NCBI GenBank assembly: GCA_964491785.1 | Contig: CAZBGS010000002.1 | Coordinates: 310,001-374,000 of the forward strand | DNA length: 64,000 nt | Source of the DNA: RZZS01 sp964491785 | GTDB taxonomy: Bacteria; Pseudomonadota; Alphaproteobacteria; Micavibrionales; Micavibrionaceae | Reading direction: 5' to 3' | Part shown: in pieces, positions 33,665 to 42,549 of the stretch | Numbering within the stretch: the first letter of the stretch is position 1 | Layout of the letters: each line of letters starts with the position of its first letter | Position numbers and translations under genes: made by a program | Notes under the pieces: model-generated | What the model was told of the DNA's origin: nothing | The model's database searches: none | The model's input: the letters and a program-made list of their open reading frames with translations, nothing else

Positions 33665-35503
33665 ATGTTTGACGTAGCGCAGAACCAGCGCGGCAAGAGC
33701 GTAGTCATCGACAGCAGCCGCAATGCTCTTCTCACTAAATTCGGCGTGGAGACGCTCAATGACCGTTACCTCCTTCCCGGCGAGCAGCCGCAGGATCTTT
33801 TCGCCAGGGTGGCGATGCATTACGGAGACGATTCGGCGCATGCGCAGCGGATGTACGATTATATTTCGAAGCTGTGGCTGATGCCGGCGACCCCGGTGCT
33901 ATCCAACGGGGGCACTGAAAGGGGGCTGCCGATTTCCTGCTTTCTTAACGAATGCGGCGACAGTCTTGGGGAAATTGTGTCTTTATGGAACGAAAATGTG
34001 TGGCTTGCCTCTCTTGGCGGAGGAATCGGGTCTTACTGGGGCAATGTCAGGTCGATCGGCGAGAAGGTCGGGGGCAATGGCAAGACATCCGGCATCGTGC
34101 CTTTCATCAGGGTAATGGATTCGCTGACGCTTGCGATTTCGCAAGGCTCCTTAAGGCGCGGCAGCGCGGCGATATACCTGCCCGTATGGCACCCTGAAAT
34201 CGAGGAATTTATCGAGATCAGGAGACCGACCGGCGGCGATCCCAACCGCAAGGCCCTTAACCTGCATCACGGAGTGCTGATTACTGACGCCTTCATGCAG
34301 GCAGTAGGGAGTGACGGGGAATGGCCGCTGAAGTCGCCAAAGGACGGGCATGTCGTAGAGATCGTCAGGGCAAGGGATCTGTGGGTTCGCCTGCTTACAG
34401 CGAGAATCGAGACCGGAGAGCCCTATCTGGTTTTCATCGACACGGTGAACGAGCGGATACCGGAACACCATAAACTGGCGGGGCTTAACGTCAGGATGTC
34501 CAATCTTTGCGCCGAAATCACCCTGCCGACCGGAAAGGATCATCTGGGGAGAATGCGGACGGCGGTTTGCTGCCTTGCGTCCCTCAACCTTGAGAAATAC
34601 GAGGAATGGAAAGACGATCCGCTGATTGTCGAGGACAGTCTGCGGTTTCTTGACAATGTGCTGTCGGACTTTATCGATAGGGCCCCCGATTCCATGGCCA
34701 ATGCCAGATATTCGGCGATACGCGAACGCTCGGTCGGACTCGGGGTTATGGGGCTTCATTCTTTCCTGCAATCGAAGATGATACCGATTGAGAGCGTAAT
34801 GGCAAAGGTGTGGAATAAACGCATTTTTGAGGGCATAAAAACCAGCGCCGACCTTGCTTCGAAGAAACTGGCGGAGGAGCGAGGCCCCTGCCCTGATGCC
34901 GGAGATTACGGGATCAGGGAGAGGTTTTCGAATAAAATCGCCATTGCGCCGACCGCCTCGATCTCGATCATCTGCGGCGGCGCAAGTCCGGGAATCGAGC
35001 CTGTCGCAGCCAATGCCTTCACCCACAAGACCCTTTCCGGGTCGCATGCCGTGAAAAACCGGTATCTGGAAATGCTGCTTGAGGAAAAAGGCCGCAATGA
35101 CGAGGAGGTATGGAGTTCGATCTTTACCAATGAAGGCTCGGTACAGCATCTGGATTTCCTGGGCGCGGACGAGAAGGACGTATTCAAAACGGCTTTCGAG
35201 ATCGACCAGCGGTGGCTGATCGAGCATGCGGGCGACCGCGCCGCGTATATCTGCCAGGCACAGTCCCTCAACATCTTTCTTCCGGCGGACGTCCAAAAAA
35301 AGGAGCTTCACCGCATACACTGGGAGGCGTGGCAGAAAGGGGTCAAGTCGCTTTACTATTGCCGATCGAAATCGATTCAACGCGCCGAAAGCCATGCGAG
35401 CTGGCAAAGGAGCAAGCAACATGCGTTATCTTCGCATGTGAATGTGGATAATTCCCATGTTCGGCAGGAGAGTGGTTATGAGGAGTGTCTAGCTTGTCAG
35501 TAA
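33665..35503 (+). CDS. nrdA: Ribonucleoside-diphosphate reductase alpha subunit (class I, no ATP cone)
   Basis: Makes deoxyribonucleotides. 612 residues. Active site: C92 in PISCFLNECGDS, NLCAEITLP (N280, C282, E284), the partner Cys pair at VCC (302-303), radical-transfer tyrosines in SLYYCRS, and the C-terminal reducing pair ECLAC (C608, C611). The N-terminus has no ATP-cone activity domain. No beta subunit (nrdB) is within the window: the next genes are msrB and small proteins, so the pair is split. GGAG 7 bases before the ATG. The 160-bp leader holds the putative promoter above. Confidence 0.93.
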   Translation: MFDVAQNQRGKSVVIDSSRNALLTKFGVETLNDRYLLPGEQPQDLFARVAMHYGDDSAHAQRMYDYISKLWLMPATPVLSNGGTERGLPISCFLNECGDSLGEIVSLWNENVWLASLGGGIGSYWGNVRSIGEKVGGNGKTSGIVPFIRVMDSLTLAISQGSLRRGSAAIYLPVWHPEIEEFIEIRRPTGGDPNRKALNLHHGVLITDAFMQAVGSDGEWPLKSPKDGHVVEIVRARDLWVRLLTARIETGEPYLVFIDTVNERIPEHHKLAGLNVRMSNLCAEITLPTGKDHLGRMRTAVCCLASLNLEKYEEWKDDPLIVEDSLRFLDNVLSDFIDRAPDSMANARYSAIRERSVGLGVMGLHSFLQSKMIPIESVMAKVWNKRIFEGIKTSADLASKKLAEERGPCPDAGDYGIRERFSNKIAIAPTASISIICGGASPGIEPVAANAFTHKTLSGSHAVKNRYLEMLLEEKGRNDEEVWSSIFTNEGSVQHLDFLGADEKDVFKTAFEIDQRWLIEHAGDRAAYICQAQSLNIFLPADVQKKELHRIHWEAWQKGVKSLYYCRSKSIQRAESHASWQRSKQHALSSHVNVDNSHVRQESGYEECLACQ

Positions 35504-35564
35504 CGATGGTTGCCATGATCGCAACCGGGATAATATTACTGAAATGGGCATTCTGGAGAGAAAG

Positions 35565-35978
35565 ATGGATAAAAGACTTACCCCCATGCAGGAATATGTC
35601 ACCAGGCATTGCGGCACGGAGCCGCCTTTTGAAAACGAGTACTGGGATAATCACGAGGAAGGCATTTATGTCGATCTGCTGTCGGGAGATCCTTTGTTTT
35701 CCTCGACCGACAAATTCGTATCCGGAACCGGATGGCCGAGCTTCTCCAGGCCTGTCGGCAAGGAGAAGATTGAGGAATTCGAGGACAGCAGTCTTGGAAT
35801 GCGGCGGATAGAGGTCAGGTCGGCAGCTTCGGATTCCCATCTGGGGCATGTCTTTACGGACGGGCCAGCGGAAAAAGGCGGGTTGCGGTACTGCATTAAT
35901 TCGGCTTCGCTGAGATTCATACCCAAAAAAGATCTTGAAAAAGAAGGGTATGGCGAGTATCTGGGCCTGTTCAAATGA
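35565..35978 (+). CDS. msrB: Peptide-methionine (R)-S-oxide reductase
   Basis: Reduces methionine-R-sulfoxide in damaged proteins. About 137 residues from ATG 35565 (GGAGAG 6 bases upstream). Motifs SGTGWPSFSRP, RIEVRSAASDSHLGHVF.DGP and RYCINSASLRFIP, with the catalytic Cys in the last. The zinc-binding CxxC pairs of many MsrB proteins are absent, so it is the metal-free form. A GGTTGC/GCAACC hairpin (35508-35526) lies just before it. Confidence 0.94.
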   Translation: MDKRLTPMQEYVTRHCGTEPPFENEYWDNHEEGIYVDLLSGDPLFSSTDKFVSGTGWPSFSRPVGKEKIEEFEDSSLGMRRIEVRSAASDSHLGHVFTDGPAEKGGLRYCINSASLRFIPKKDLEKEGYGEYLGLFK

Positions 35979-36051
35979 GAATCCGGAACACAGATTGACC
36001 TGAGCAGTTGGAGACTCTGACTAACCGGACAACCGGGAAAGGAGAGTATTC

Positions 36052-36264
36052 ATGGGAAGGACAATTTTAGTACTGATAGTAATTGCGCTGGTCGCGCTGC
36101 TTGCCCTGTGGGCAATCGACCTTGATTTTTCCCCGGAGACGGAACCTGCAGGGGTGACGACGCAGCGGGCGGATGTTGACGTACCGGAAATCGAAATGGA
36201 TGACGAGCGATACGCTTCGCCTGGAGGACTGGATCAGGACAGATCGGCATTAAGAAATCCGTAA
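36052..36264 (+). CDS. Small single-pass membrane protein (70 aa)
   Basis: Unrecognised. One N-terminal membrane helix (about residues 4-23, ILVLIVIALVALLALWAI), then an acidic, Pro-containing tail facing periplasm or cytoplasm (PETEPAGVTT..., EIEMDDERYAS). Good ribosome site (AAGGAGAG). Followed by a strong terminator at 36286, so it ends a transcript. Confidence 0.7.
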   Translation: MGRTILVLIVIALVALLALWAIDLDFSPETEPAGVTTQRADVDVPEIEMDDERYASPGGLDQDRSALRNP

Positions 36265-36285
36265 AAAAAGCTTTTTAGAAATCTG

Positions 36286-36329
36286 TTAAGCCGCAATGGA
36301 CATAAAGCCGTTGCGGCTTAATTTTTTTT
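36286..36329 (+). terminator. Rho-independent terminator after the small membrane protein
   Basis: Perfect 11-bp stem TTAAGCCGCAA / TTGCGGCTTAA with a 14-base loop, followed by eight T. Textbook form; ends the msrB/small-gene transcript. The rest of the 175-bp gap to 36439 has only an ATCTCC/GGAGAT mini-hairpin. Confidence 0.92.
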
Positions 36330-36439
36330 GTCGCAAGATCTCAACCGGCTGTAATCTCCGGTGGTTAAGGAGATCCCTCGCTTTTGGCTCAGGATGAGCA
36401 GTAATGTCGCATCACCGAAAAGGAAAGGAACTTTATCCC

Positions 36440-36781
36440 ATGGACAAGGACTACCGTCAGATAACAAAGGAAATAGCCGAGCAGCTTGGAAGCCTGCGCA
36501 AAACCCTGCCGATGAAAGGCTTTACAGATCTTGCCCAGGAAGCCACAAAAGACGGGGCGCTTGACGAGAAAACCAAGGAATTCATCGCCCTTGCGATCGG
36601 GGTCACGCAAAAATGCGACGGCTGCATCGGCTTTCACGCCAAAAAACTGGCTCAGCTCGGGGCGACGAAAGAGGAGATCGCGGAAACGCTTGCGATGTGC
36701 GTCTATATGGGCGGTGGCCCGGCGCTGATGTTCGCGGCGGATGCGTGGAAGGCTTTCGATCAGTTCAGCGAGAAAAGCTGA
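36440..36781 (+). CDS. Carboxymuconolactone decarboxylase / AhpD-like protein
   Basis: 113 residues from ATG 36440 with AAGGAA upstream (an ATG 36 bases before is in frame). The AhpD-type core is clear: KTKEFIALAIGVTQKCDGCIGFHAKKLAQLGAT, with the redox CxxC and following His, then helices ETLAMCVYMGGGPALMFAADAW. Members act as peroxidase-linked thiol proteins or decarboxylases; here thiol/peroxide stress is likeliest given msrB nearby (inference). Its stop is followed at once by the stop of the convergent gene. Confidence 0.87.
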   Translation: MDKDYRQITKEIAEQLGSLRKTLPMKGFTDLAQEATKDGALDEKTKEFIALAIGVTQKCDGCIGFHAKKLAQLGATKEEIAETLAMCVYMGGGPALMFAADAWKAFDQFSEKS

Positions 36782-37066
36782 TCAGAAAATATCGCCGATC
36801 TGGATAATCGGGACGTCATAGCCGAACATCTCCTTGCCGGGAGCAGCGGTGATGACGACGGCGCAAGGGCTTGATTCGATGCTGCGGCGGGAGTCCTCGT
36901 TCAGTTCGTAATGCATCAGATCGTCTTCCATCTGATCGTCGTCATAGACGAGCATGAGCAGATGCTGTTCCCGGTAATACTCCACCCGGGCGATTTCAGA
37001 CGGGAAAGCTCCATCGCTTACGATAACCATGTTGCCGTTGGGCAGTCTGCCAAGTTCAATGTTCAT
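36782..37066 (-). CDS. Hypothetical protein (94 aa), second gene of a coupled pair
   Basis: Not recognised. Mixed beta/alpha composition (MVIVSDGAFPSEIARVEYY, LLMLVYDDDQMEDDLMHYEL, CAVVITAAPGKEMFGYDVPIIQIGDIF). Acidic, no signal peptide. Its ATG overlaps the stop of the upstream 56-codon gene as ATGA, so they are almost certainly translated together. Confidence 0.65.
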   Translation of the reverse strand: MNIELGRLPNGNMVIVSDGAFPSEIARVEYYREQHLLMLVYDDDQMEDDLMHYELNEDSRRSIESSPCAVVITAAPGKEMFGYDVPIIQIGDIF

Positions 37067-37233
37067 CTGTTCAGGTCATTAAGCTGAAAAGAGGGAGCGG
37101 GTTTTACCGGTTCAGGCGTCTGGTCTGCCGTAAAACTGTCAATCAACGGAGTTGCAAAACCGCCTTTAAGAGACTGGAGGCTGGTTGCCGAGCTCAACAT
37201 TTTTTGACAGTCTTCAGGATTGTAGTTTGTCAT
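37063..37233 (-). CDS. Small hypothetical protein (56 aa), first gene of a coupled pair
   Basis: Short gene: ATG 37233 to TGA 37063-37065, sharing ATGA with the 94-residue gene. Sequence MTNYNPEDCQKMLSSATSLQ, then a Gly/Pro-rich middle and C-terminal SFQLNDLNR. No motif recognised. The ribosome site is weak, but the 4-bp stop-start overlap with a protein-like gene argues for translation. It occupies most of the gap 37067-37305. Confidence 0.6.
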   Translation of the reverse strand: MTNYNPEDCQKMLSSATSLQSLKGGFATPLIDSFTADQTPEPVKPAPSFQLNDLNR

Positions 37234-37359
37234 ACCGATCTGTTCCCAAGCATTATCCGCCTAACATTACATAAACATAAAATAATTAAAAAAAGCTGAA
37301 AAACATTGGATTTTCGCCAATTTATGGTAAAACAACGCAGAGAAAACGGAAAAACAAGT

Positions 37360-37932
37360 ATGTCGCAAGGCAATGAAAATAAATTACCGGCTGAAGAAGA
37401 ACAGGAAAAGCCGGATCTTCCCACTACTCCAGACCAGCTAATCGCTCTGCTCGACGAATTGCATCTCCGCTATGAGATTTTTCACCACGAGCCGATTTTC
37501 ACGGTGGCGGAAGGAGAGCATTTAAAGAAGAACATTCCGGGGCTGCATTGCCGAAACCTGTTCTTGCGAGACAAGAGGAAAAAGATGTTCCTGATCGTGG
37601 CCGCCAACGAGACTGCGATCGACTTGAAAAAACTTCAATTGATGCTTGGTTGCGACCGGCTGTCGTTCGGATCTCCCGAGAGGCTTTGGCAGTATCTGGG
37701 TATACGCCCGGGGTCGGTTTGTCCGTTTTGCATCATCAACGACAGGGCGGGCGAAGTTGAAATTTATCTTGATAAGTTCATGATGGAAGCCGATCTGGTT
37801 AATTATCATCCGCTTGATAATGCCATGACCATAGGGTTGACTCCTGAGGATCTGATCAAATTTATTGAGCACACCGGACACAAGGCCAGGGTCATCGATC
37901 TCTCGCAAGCCCTGCCGGGTACAGTTTATTAA
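37360..37932 (+). CDS. ProX/PrdX-type aminoacyl-tRNA deacylase (YbaK fold)
   Basis: Trans-editing protein that hydrolyses mischarged tRNA-Pro (Ala-tRNA-Pro in known ProXp-ala). The domain (about 25-190 here) shows DELHLRYEIFHHEPIFTVAEG, IPGLHCRNLFLRDKRKKMFLIV, LSFGSPERLWQYLGIRPGSV.PF and NYHPLDNAMTIGLTPEDLI. I start at ATG 37360 (191 residues); ATG 37324 and TTG 37306 are in frame and no start has a strong ribosome site. Followed 14 bp later by the thioredoxin gene. Confidence 0.9.
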   Translation: MSQGNENKLPAEEEQEKPDLPTTPDQLIALLDELHLRYEIFHHEPIFTVAEGEHLKKNIPGLHCRNLFLRDKRKKMFLIVAANETAIDLKKLQLMLGCDRLSFGSPERLWQYLGIRPGSVCPFCIINDRAGEVEIYLDKFMMEADLVNYHPLDNAMTIGLTPEDLIKFIEHTGHKARVIDLSQALPGTVY

Positions 37933-37946
37933 AAGAGGTAACAAAA

Positions 37947-38870
37947 ATGCTATTCGCTTCGAAACAGAACAACGAGCAGGAAAACCAGCCTGGTAATATC
38001 TTCGACGTTGGCTTCGCCGATTTTGAGAACAAGGTTCTAAAGGCCTCTTTCGACAAGCCGGTAATCGTCGATTTCTGGGCGCCGTGGTGCGGGCCGTGTA
38101 AGCAGCTCGGGCCGATGCTGGAAGGCGAAGTCGCCAGTGCTGGCGGCAGTGTTCTGATGGCCAAGGTCAATCTCGACCAGAACCCGGAACTGGCGCAGGC
38201 GCTTCGCATTCAGTCGGTGCCGACGGTGTTCGCTTTTTTTCAGGGTCAGCCGGTAGACGCTTTCATGGGAGCGCAGCCCGCGAGCCAGATCAGGGCTTTC
38301 GTCGACAATCTCGTCAAGCTGGCGAAACAGGCGCAGCCCGACTCGCTCGATATCCCGACTGCGCTGCAACAGGCGGCGCAGGCGCTTGCGGATAAGGAAT
38401 ATGCGGGAGCTCAGAGCATCTATGCGCGGATTATCAGCGAAGATCCTGACAACGCGAAGGCCTATGCGGGACTGGTCAGAGCCTATATAGCAGCAGGCAA
38501 AAAAGACAAAGCAAGAGTGGTTCTTGATCAGGCGCCGGAGAACGTGAAAAAAAGTCCGGTTTTCTCGGAAGCGGTAACCGCGCTTGAGCTTGCGGAATCG
38601 TCATCGGGAACTCCCTCCAGAAAGCTGGAAAGCAGGATCGAGAAGAACCCCGACGACCACGAGGGACGTTATGAACTGGCCATGGCCTATTTCAGCGAGG
38701 ATCGCCGGGACGATGCGGCGGGAGCATTGCTCGAAATCATTCGCCGCGACCGGAGCTGGCAGGATGAAAAAGCGCGGGTGCAATTGCTCAAATTCTTCGA
38801 CGCTTGGGGGCCTGCCGATCCTTCGACTCTCAGGGCTCGCAGAAAATTAAGCGGGATTCTTTTTTCTTAG
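37947..38870 (+). CDS. cnoX: Thioredoxin-like co-chaperone with TPR region (CnoX/YbbN family)
   Basis: 307 residues: N-terminal thioredoxin fold (about 8-120) with FWAPWCGPCKQLGPM, so an intact WCGPC active site, then a helical TPR domain (about 130-307: ALADKEYAGAQSIYARII, DNAKAYAGLVRAYIAAGKKDKA, YELAMAYFSEDRRDDAAGALL). E. coli CnoX hands substrates to GroEL and protects them from oxidation. The intact CxxC is unlike E. coli YbbN, which has SxxC. Probably transcribed with the upstream deacylase and the Lon-N and Trm112-like genes downstream. Confidence 0.92.
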   Translation: MLFASKQNNEQENQPGNIFDVGFADFENKVLKASFDKPVIVDFWAPWCGPCKQLGPMLEGEVASAGGSVLMAKVNLDQNPELAQALRIQSVPTVFAFFQGQPVDAFMGAQPASQIRAFVDNLVKLAKQAQPDSLDIPTALQQAAQALADKEYAGAQSIYARIISEDPDNAKAYAGLVRAYIAAGKKDKARVVLDQAPENVKKSPVFSEAVTALELAESSSGTPSRKLESRIEKNPDDHEGRYELAMAYFSEDRRDDAAGALLEIIRRDRSWQDEKARVQLLKFFDAWGPADPSTLRARRKLSGILFS

Positions 38871-38894
38871 TCAGCGGATACTAGATAACTAGTT

Positions 38895-39554
38895 ATGTCT
38901 GAAAGTCCAAAGGCACCTGAATTTACGGATTTGCCAGATCATCTTCCGATCTTTCCCTTGCACGGAGTATTACTTCTGCCGCGAGGGCAATTGCCTTTGA
39001 ATATTTTTGAGAGAAGATATCTTGATATGATCGAGGACGTAATGCGTTCTCACCGTATGATCGGAATGATCCAGCCAGACCGCAAGGGTAGCGAGCAGTC
39101 AATCTTCAAGACCGGATGCGCCGGAAAAATTTCAGGTTTCGAAGATACTGAGGATGGCCGCTATCTGATAACGCTTACAGGCGTGTGCCGTTTCGATGTC
39201 AGGGAAGAGCTTGCGGTGACGACCCGTTACAGGCAGGTGGTCGCCAGCTGGAACAGGTATGCACAAGATCTTCAGCCGCCCGCCATAGACGGGCTGGATC
39301 GCGGACGGCTGCTGGGATTGCTTCGGGCTTACTTTCATATCCACGATCTGACCTGCAACTGGTCGCATATCGAGAACGCTCCCGACGAGCGTTTGATCAC
39401 CTGCCTTTCGATGATCTGCCCGCTTGATGCCTTCGAGAAGCAGCTATTGCTGGAGGCAGAGGATGGCAACGACCGCGCCGCCAAATTCATGACGCTTATC
39501 GAAATCGCGATAAAAAGCGCAAATGAAAATTGCTGTTCGGGCAAATGCCATTGA
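38895..39554 (+). CDS. Lon N-terminal-domain (substrate-binding) protein
   Basis: 219 residues carrying only the N-terminal substrate-binding domain of Lon, without ATPase or protease. Visible blocks: LPIFPLHGVLLLPRGQLPLNIFE, RYLDMIEDVMRSHRMIGMIQP, GCAGKISGFEDTEDGRYLITLTGVCRF. Stand-alone forms are common in alphaproteobacteria and their role is not settled. Starts 24 bp after cnoX. Confidence 0.92.
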   Translation: MSESPKAPEFTDLPDHLPIFPLHGVLLLPRGQLPLNIFERRYLDMIEDVMRSHRMIGMIQPDRKGSEQSIFKTGCAGKISGFEDTEDGRYLITLTGVCRFDVREELAVTTRYRQVVASWNRYAQDLQPPAIDGLDRGRLLGLLRAYFHIHDLTCNWSHIENAPDERLITCLSMICPLDAFEKQLLLEAEDGNDRAAKFMTLIEIAIKSANENCCSGKCH

Positions 39555-39585
39555 AGATGTCGGCAAGTCATCATATAAAGAATCC

Positions 39586-39768
39586 ATGAGCCAGGATATA
39601 GATCCCAAGTTACTTGAAATACTGGTCTGCCCGATGACCAAGGTGCCGCTTCGTTATGACAGGCAGGCGCAGGAACTTATCTCCGATCAGGCGGGCCTTG
39701 CCTATCCGATTCGCGACGGCATTCCAATCATGCTGGTCGACGAAGCCCGCAAGATCGATAAACCGTGA
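39586..39768 (+). CDS. Trm112-like small protein
   Basis: 60 residues from ATG 39586; an in-frame ATG 63 bases upstream overlaps the Lon-N gene and is unlikely. The core is DPKLLEILVCPMTKVPLRYD, then LAYPIRDGIPIMLVDEAR. In eukaryotes Trm112 activates methyltransferases; bacterial forms are short and often have reduced zinc ligands. Here only one Cys (VCP) remains, so the zinc site is lost. Confidence 0.9.
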   Translation: MSQDIDPKLLEILVCPMTKVPLRYDRQAQELISDQAGLAYPIRDGIPIMLVDEARKIDKP

Positions 39769-39814
39769 ATCAGGTACACCTTACCCGGAAGACGCTTTGT
39801 CGCCTCGCGTTGCT

Positions 39815-41233
39815 CTAAACGTATGGATTTTTGCTGGTTCTGACGAGGAGGCGGACGGGGACGCCCTCTATTCCAAAGGCGGCGCGCAGGTTATTTATCA
39901 GATAGCGCTTGTACGAATCCGGCATGTCCTGGGGCCTTGAGACCCACAGGGCGAAGGTCGGGGGGCGGGTTTTGACTTGCGTCATATAGCGGGTTTTGTT
40001 GGGCCTGCCCTGGGATAAGGGCGGCGGGTTTGCCTGAGTGGCAGATTCCAGCCAGCGGTTAAGCTTCGAGGTAGGAATGCGGGCATTCCAGACCTGATAG
40101 ATCTTCAGCACTTCCTCCATCAGGGCGATGACGTTCTTGCCTTTAAGCGCCGAGAGCGTCACAACAGGCAAATTCCTGATCTGGGCGAGCGAGTGCTCCA
40201 GCCGGTATTGCATATCCGCAAGCGTCTCGCTCTTATCGGTTACCGCGTCCCATTTATTCACTGCAAGAACAAGCGCCCTGCCCTCTTCGATGATGTGCTG
40301 GGCGATGGTGAGATCCTGCTTTTCAAGACCGGAGGTGGCATCGATGACCAGGACTACCACCTGCGCCAGCCTTATCGCCCTGAGGGAGTCATCGACCGCC
40401 ATTTTTTCGAGATTTTTTTGTATCTTCGATTTGCGCCTCAGACCAGCGGTATCGACGAGGCGGATTTTTTTGCCTGCGAACTCCCAGTTGACGGCGATGG
40501 CGTCGCGGGTGACTCCCGCTTCCGGCCCGGTCATAACTCTGTCATCCTGGAGGATGGCGTTAAGCAAAGTGGATTTGCCGACATTGGGGCGTCCGGCGAT
40601 CGCTATTTTTATCGCTTTTTCTTCCTCGCCTTCCCCAGCGAGATCGAAATCCTCGCGGCCTTCAAGTTCGTCGATGGAGGACAGGTCAAGGCGGTCTTCC
40701 GCGTTATCCGTTTCGCCCTCCCCGTCCTGCTCCTCTTCAGGGAACCAGGGGGAAAAGGCGGTGTAGATATCCTCGATACCGAAACCGTGCGCGGCGGAAA
40801 TGGTCAGCGGTTCGCCGAGACCCAAAGACCATGCCTCGGCGATACCGGCGGAAGCGGCGGCTTCGTTTTCGCATTTGTTGACGGCGAGAACTACAGGCTT
40901 GCCGGTTTTGCGCACCCAGGTGGCGAAGTGGGAGTCTGTCGGAGTCAGGCCGCTGCGGCCATCTACCAGGAAGAGAACCGCATCGGCGTGTTCAAGCGCC
41001 CGCTCTGTCTGACGGCGCATGCGGCCCTGCATGGAATCGTCGAAGCTTTCCTCCAGGCCGGCGGTGTCGATAATTCTTACCGGATAGCCGAGCAGCCAGG
41101 CTTCGGCCTCGCGCCAGTCTCTGGTGACACCGGGAGTATCGTCCACTATCGCCAGCTTCTTTCTGGCGAGGCGGTTGAACAATGTCGATTTGCCGACATT
41201 AGGACGGCCAACGATGGCAATAGTGAACGGCAT
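39815..41233 (-). CDS. der: Ribosome biogenesis GTPase Der
   Basis: 50S assembly GTPase with two G domains: GRPNVGKSTLFNRL (8-21), then a linker and GRPNVGKSTLLNAIL (about 210), each followed by GVTRD. NKCEN and NKWD are the two G4 motifs, and a KH-like C-terminal domain follows. 472 residues from ATG 41233; the frame continues upstream but that part is inside bamB. The ATG overlaps the bamB stop as TAATG, giving a translationally coupled trio. Confidence 0.96.
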   Translation of the reverse strand: MPFTIAIVGRPNVGKSTLFNRLARKKLAIVDDTPGVTRDWREAEAWLLGYPVRIIDTAGLEESFDDSMQGRMRRQTERALEHADAVLFLVDGRSGLTPTDSHFATWVRKTGKPVVLAVNKCENEAAASAGIAEAWSLGLGEPLTISAAHGFGIEDIYTAFSPWFPEEEQDGEGETDNAEDRLDLSSIDELEGREDFDLAGEGEEEKAIKIAIAGRPNVGKSTLLNAILQDDRVMTGPEAGVTRDAIAVNWEFAGKKIRLVDTAGLRRKSKIQKNLEKMAVDDSLRAIRLAQVVVLVIDATSGLEKQDLTIAQHIIEEGRALVLAVNKWDAVTDKSETLADMQYRLEHSLAQIRNLPVVTLSALKGKNVIALMEEVLKIYQVWNARIPTSKLNRWLESATQANPPPLSQGRPNKTRYMTQVKTRPPTFALWVSRPQDMPDSYKRYLINNLRAAFGIEGVPVRLLVRTSKNPYV

Positions 41234-42549
41234 TATCTGTAAGCCGCAAGCGTTCCGGAGTTGGTCAGCAGGTAAAGCGTCTCTCCTGCCACCACCGGCA
41301 TGACCGAGATGCCGCCACCCGCTTTCCATTGACGGATGGGCTTGCCTGTTCCCGGATCAAATTCGGCAACCGTGCCTTCGGAGCTGGCGACGATCAGCCT
41401 GCCGCCTGCGAGAACCGGGCCTGTCCACATGACCGACTTGACGCCGCCGGCGTTCAGATCGGTAACCCAGCCAATGCCTCCGCTATCCTTTCCAAGGGCG
41501 ATCAGCTTGTTGTCCGAGGAGGTGACGAAAACCATATTGCCCGCAACCCACGGGGTCTCCGAGCTTCCTATGTCCCGTTGCCAGATGCGGCTTCCTGATC
41601 GCTCATCGATAGCGACCATGCGGCCGCTGAAGCTTACCGCGAATACCATTCCGCCATCGAGAACCGGGAGTCCGGTAATATCGGAAAGACCGGTGAGGCC
41701 TCCGAAGCTCCTGAAGGTCGCAAGATTGTCCGACCATGCCACCGAACCGTTTTCAAGGCGCAGGGCGAAAATCTCGCCCGACGAGAATACCGGCACCACT
41801 ACATCCTGATTAGCCGCGGGGCTTGCGGCGCCGACGAGGCCGATACTTTCGCCAAGCGCAGCATGTTCCCAGATCACGCTGCCGTTAACGACATCAAGGG
41901 CGAGCAGCCGGTTATCAAGGGTTGCGGCGAATATCCTTTCGCCGATGACCGTGGGCGCGGCCCTTGCCGGAGCAGGCATTGGAGCGCGCCATGCTATTTT
42001 GCCGTTATCCGGGCTTACCGCCAGAATTTCCGCGTAGCCTCCGGTTACATACAGGACTCCTCCGGAAAAGGCTATGCCTCCGGCGATTACAGGATCGTCC
42101 TCGCCTTCCGGTCTTACTCTGGTTTCCCAGAGCTGCTTGCCGCTGGCTGCGCTGAAAGCCTTCAGGCGCGAGTCGGTGTCGAGGGTGAAAATTCTACCTT
42201 CCGCCACTACGGGCTGTGTGGTCAGCGGAATACGTTTGCTTGCGCCTTTCCCGATACTGGCCGACCAGATCTTTTTAAGTTCCCCGGACAGGGCGGGATT
42301 TTGCATAGAATGGTTGGGGTAGCCGCCTTGCTGAGGCCAGAATTCATTGCGCCAGGGCGACGGGGCGATAAAGCCTGCGGATGCCAGCACGGGGTCGTCA
42401 GGCTCCAGCTGCTTTTCAAGCTCCAGAATCGAGATTCTCTCGCCGGGAAGCTTGCTGTCGGCTTCCTTGAAGATATCCCCCACGGTCGAGCAGGCTCCCA
42501 CTGCCAGAACCAGAACCATCAGGCATGGAAGGAAAAAAGCATACTTCAT
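41233..42549 (-). CDS. bamB: Outer-membrane assembly lipoprotein BamB (PQQ-type beta-propeller)
   Basis: 438 residues: lipobox LAVGAC (Cys 20), then WD-like PQQ repeats (LWETRV, IAWRAPMP, VIWEHAAL, VAWSDNL, RIWQRDIG, IGWVTDL), consistent with an eight-blade propeller. Works with BamA in barrel insertion. One base overlaps each neighbour's stop or start (TAATG on both sides), so YfgM-like, bamB and der form one operon, as in many proteobacteria. Confidence 0.93.
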   Translation of the reverse strand: MKYAFFLPCLMVLVLAVGACSTVGDIFKEADSKLPGERISILELEKQLEPDDPVLASAGFIAPSPWRNEFWPQQGGYPNHSMQNPALSGELKKIWSASIGKGASKRIPLTTQPVVAEGRIFTLDTDSRLKAFSAASGKQLWETRVRPEGEDDPVIAGGIAFSGGVLYVTGGYAEILAVSPDNGKIAWRAPMPAPARAAPTVIGERIFAATLDNRLLALDVVNGSVIWEHAALGESIGLVGAASPAANQDVVVPVFSSGEIFALRLENGSVAWSDNLATFRSFGGLTGLSDITGLPVLDGGMVFAVSFSGRMVAIDERSGSRIWQRDIGSSETPWVAGNMVFVTSSDNKLIALGKDSGGIGWVTDLNAGGVKSVMWTGPVLAGGRLIVASSEGTVAEFDPGTGKPIRQWKAGGGISVMPVVAGETLYLLTNSGTLAAYR

